Of a DNA stretch of 64,000 nucleotides, positions 61,450 to 64,000 are shown piece after piece (position 1 is the first letter of the stretch; each line of letters opens with the position of its first letter). This stretch comes from JBEBVQ01 sp037190845 (lineage in GTDB: Bacteria; Bacteroidota; Bacteroidia; Chitinophagales; Chitinophagaceae). Location of the stretch: the NCBI GenBank assembly GCA_037190845.1, contig JBBCJI010000013.1, positions 62,001-126,000 of the forward strand. Direction: 5' to 3'. The notes below the pieces were generated by a model. The model had not been told where the DNA came from and did not search any database. It saw only the letters and a list, made by a program, of their open reading frames with translations. A program made the translations under genes and the position numbers.

Positions 61450-64000
61450 TTATTTACTCAAATGCATGCTCCGTTCCTTATACAGCGTACGGAACCAGGG
61501 ATCACGCAGGTTTTTGATAAAGCGGATCGCCTCGCCCGTGCTTTTCATTTCGGGGCCGAGCTCCTTGTTTACATTCGGAAACTTGTTAAAGCTGAACACC
61601 GGCTCCTTCACCGCAAAACCATCCAGCTTTTTCTCGATCTTAAAGTCCTTCAGCTTTTTCTCTCCGAGCATCACCTTGGTGGCGATATTGAGATAAGGTA
61701 CACCATATGCTTTGGCAATGAACGGTGTGGTACGGCTGGCACGCGGGTTAGCTTCGATCACAAACACCTTGCCGTCTTTAATGGCATACTGGATATTGAT
61801 CAGTCCTTTTATGTTCAGCCGCAATGCGATCTTCCGGGCAATATCCACCATCTCGTCCACTTCGAGCGGGCCGAGATTGAATACGGGCAGCACGGAATGG
61901 CTGTCGCCGCTGTGGATACCCGCCGGTTCGATATGCTCCATGATACCCATGATGTGCACATCTTCGCCGTCACAGATCGCGTCTATCTCCGCCTCCTGGC
62001 AGCGATCAAGGAAATGGTCTATCAGTATCTTGTTGCCGGGCAGATGCTTGAGCAGGCTCACCACACTCTTTTCCAACTCATCATCGTTGATCACAATGCG
62101 CATACGCTGTCCGCCCAGCACATAGGAAGGCCGCACCAGCACCGGGTAACCCACCTGGTTGGCCACTTCGATCGCTTCATCTGTAGTATAGGCAGTGCCA
62201 TACTGGGGATAAGGAATATTCATTTCCCTGAGCAGATCGCTGAAACGGCCGCGATCTTCGGCGATATCCATATCATCGAATGAAGTGCCTATAATAGGTA
62301 TCCCTTTTTCATGCAGGCGCTCAGCCAGTTTGAGCGCAGTTTGTCCGCCGAGCTGTACGATTACGCCATCGGGCTTTTCATGCTCCACGATTTCCCATAA
62401 ATGCTCCCAGTATACCGGCTCGAAGTAGAGCTTGTCGGCTATATCGAAATCGGTTGATACCGTTTCCGGGTTACAGTTGACCATGATGGATTCATAACTA
62501 CAATCACGAATAGCCATCAGACCGTGTGTGCAGCAGTAGTCAAACTCAATACCCTGGCCGATACGATTGGGACCAGAACCCAGCACAATAATTTTCTTCT
62601 TATCAGACACCTTGCTCTCATTAAACGTAATATCCGTAGTCTGCGCAGCGCGTGAAGACGGCTCGAACGTACTGTAAAAATAGGGTGTCTTGGCTTCAAA
62701 CTCGGCACTGCAGGTATCCACCATTTTGAACACACGCTTGATACCCAGCTTTTTCCGGTATTCATATACTTCTTCCGCCGTGCAATCGGTCACGAGGTCA
62801 GTAATCTGTTCGTCGCTGAAGCCCATTTGTTTCGCTTCGCACAACAGCTCTTCGGGTAGTTTCTCAAGATGCTTATGCTCCCGGATACGGTTTTCAAGCG
62901 TCACAATATCCTGTATCTGGTAGAGGAACCAGCGATCTATCTGGGTAAGCTCGCGGATCGTCTTTATAGAGACACCCGCCATCAGCGCTTCCTTGATGCG
63001 GAAGATACGATCCCAGGTAGGGCGCTTCAGGTAATCCATCAATTCTTCGGGGCGCATACGGCTCCGGCTGATGGAAGTAAGACCGGTAGCGTTATTCTCC
63101 AGGCTCTGGCAGGCTTTCTGCAGCGCTTCGGGGAATGTACGCCCGATCGCCATCACTTCTCCTACCGATTTCATCTGCAGTCCGAGCGTATCATCTGCAC
63201 CTTTAAATTTATCGAAATTCCAGCGCGGCATTTTTACGATCACATAATCAAGCGCCGGCTCAAAATAGGCTGATGTAGTTTGTATGATAGGGTTTTTCAG
63301 CTCATCCAGCGTATACCCGATCGCCAGCTTGGCGGCAATCTTAGCGATAGGATAACCTGTGGCTTTGGAAGCAAGCGCCGAAGAACGGCTTACACGCGGG
63401 TTGATCTCAATAGCAATGATCTCTTCCGTTTCAGGATTCAGTGCGAACTGCACATTACAACCACCGGCGAAATTACCAAGGTCACGCATCATATTGATAG
63501 CGGTATTACGCATCAGTTGGAATGCCGTGTCGCTCAGGGTCATGGCCGGAGCCACAGTGATGCTGTCGCCGGTATGGATACCCATCGGGTCAAAATTTTC
63601 TACCGTACAGATGATCACCACATTATCGGCGGCATCGCGCAGCAGCTCCAATTCAAATTCTTTCCAACCCAGCACCGCCTGTTCCACCAGGACTTCATGC
63701 ATGGGAGAAGCCGTAAGGCCGCGTTCAAGGGCTGCGTCCAGCTCTTCCTTATACATCACGAAACCGCCTCCGGTACCACCCAGCGTAAAGGAGGGACGGA
63801 TTACGATCGGCAGACCGATCTCCTGTGCAAATTCCTTCCCTTCGAGCAGGGAATTAGCCGTACGTGCAGGCGCTACCGGTACACCCAGCTCAATCATCCA
63901 CTGACGGAACAATTCCCGGTCTTCGGCTTTATCTATGGCTTTGATATCCACCCCGATCAAACGCACATTGAAGCGCTCCCATACACCCAGCTCATCACAT
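61450..64000 (-). CDS. carB: Carbamoyl-phosphate synthase large subunit, N-terminus outside window
   Basis: About 850 residues are visible; the open frame runs through the right edge, so roughly the first 115 residues are missing. The first visible segment, DELGVWERFNVRLIGVDIKA, aligns near residue 115 of E. coli CarB. The ATP-grasp halves show RPSFTLGGTGGGF, IEINPRVSRSSALASKATG, then the second half RPSYVLGGQRMRIV and EANPRASRTTPFIAKAYG. The C-terminus ends soon after GPEMKSTGEAIRFIKNLRD, so the allosteric MGS-like domain of about 130 residues in E. coli CarB is absent, as I recall for other Bacteroidota. It makes carbamoyl phosphate for pyrimidine and arginine synthesis. Confidence 0.93.
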   Translation of the reverse strand, partial: CDELGVWERFNVRLIGVDIKAIDKAEDRELFRQWMIELGVPVAPARTANSLLEGKEFAQEIGLPIVIRPSFTLGGTGGGFVMYKEELDAALERGLTASPMHEVLVEQAVLGWKEFELELLRDAADNVVIICTVENFDPMGIHTGDSITVAPAMTLSDTAFQLMRNTAINMMRDLGNFAGGCNVQFALNPETEEIIAIEINPRVSRSSALASKATGYPIAKIAAKLAIGYTLDELKNPIIQTTSAYFEPALDYVIVKMPRWNFDKFKGADDTLGLQMKSVGEVMAIGRTFPEALQKACQSLENNATGLTSISRSRMRPEELMDYLKRPTWDRIFRIKEALMAGVSIKTIRELTQIDRWFLYQIQDIVTLENRIREHKHLEKLPEELLCEAKQMGFSDEQITDLVTDCTAEEVYEYRKKLGIKRVFKMVDTCSAEFEAKTPYFYSTFEPSSRAAQTTDITFNESKVSDKKKIIVLGSGPNRIGQGIEFDYCCTHGLMAIRDCSYESIMVNCNPETVSTDFDIADKLYFEPVYWEHLWEIVEHEKPDGVIVQLGGQTALKLAERLHEKGIPIIGTSFDDMDIAEDRGRFSDLLREMNIPYPQYGTAYTTDEAIEVANQVGYPVLVRPSYVLGGQRMRIVINDDELEKSVVSLLKHLPGNKILIDHFLDRCQEAEIDAICDGEDVHIMGIMEHIEPAGIHSGDSHSVLPVFNLGPLEVDEMVDIARKIALRLNIKGLINIQYAIKDGKVFVIEANPRASRTTPFIAKAYGVPYLNIATKVMLGEKKLKDFKIEKKLDGFAVKEPVFSFNKFPNVNKELGPEMKSTGEAIRFIKNLRDPWFRTLYKERSMHLSK

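Noticed and set aside
1..64000. tRNA, rRNA, prophage, transposase or restriction-modification genes
   Set aside because: Looked for along the gaps and in the frames; none could be supported by sequence.

Overview
The window looks like chromosomal DNA of a member of the phylum Bacteroidota, most likely the order Chitinophagales. The evidence is ten secreted proteins ending in type IX secretion (T9SS) sorting domains (six type A with YPNP motifs, four type B of the gliding-motility CHU_C kind), BatB/BatC homologues, a carbamoyl-phosphate synthase large subunit without the C-terminal MGS domain, and TAnnTTTG-like -7 promoter boxes. I found no tRNA, rRNA, CRISPR array, prophage or transposase gene. 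About 44 genes are supported, two of them cut by the window edges.

Layout. 1-7400 is a leftward housekeeping block: Na+/solute symporter, LOG-family protein, O-methyltransferase and a glucosaminidase cut by the left edge, preceded by split NAD(P) transhydrogenase subunits and a CCA-adding-type nucleotidyltransferase. 7500-18200 is the first surface/signalling block: a NarL-type response regulator, a small lipoprotein, three large T9SS proteins and a TPR histidine kinase. 18200-28800 is mostly core functions: FkbM methyltransferase, dihydroorotase overlapping a minimal MutS-like ATPase, an HD/YitT pair, a TPR-coiled-coil adenylate cyclase, a CstB-like persulfide dioxygenase/rhodanese, a YugP-type peptidase and a membrane-anchored AraC regulator. 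29000-39700 is the second surface/signalling block: RCC1-repeat, PKD-type and other T9SS proteins followed by a TPR histidine kinase/response regulator pair. 39700-50000 holds two leucine-rich-repeat paralogues around a fatty acid desaturase, a CoA-type NUDIX hydrolase, an NtrC-like AAA+ regulator, a pseudouridine synthase, BatC/BatB and a UvrD/PcrA helicase. 50000-61200 is a repeat-rich spacer followed by the third surface/signalling block: an SBBP protein, two tandem glycine-rich CHU_C proteins and a third kinase/regulator pair. The right end is carB.

How the parts may work together. Three similar signalling systems (periplasmic TPR sensor, one membrane span, HisKA_3 kinase, NarL regulator) each sit beside genes for large T9SS-exported surface proteins. 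It is an inference that each controls surface-protein expression. The secreted proteins share interchangeable parts: SBBP propeller repeats, roughly 45-residue Cys-Asp repeats, PKD/Ig-like modules, and a shared N-terminal domain that occurs once with a type A and once with a type B sorting signal.

The intergenic DNA is unusually structured. A modular repeat family built from two hairpin modules is dispersed through the window. A copy near 50.1-50.6 kb lies beside a decayed fragment of the 3' end of carB, and a palindromic MITE-like element of about 206 bp sits between them. This local duplication, the repeated kinase-plus-surface-protein modules and several unusual proteins are the most interesting points. 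I did not see a complete, clearly novel defence or biosynthetic system.
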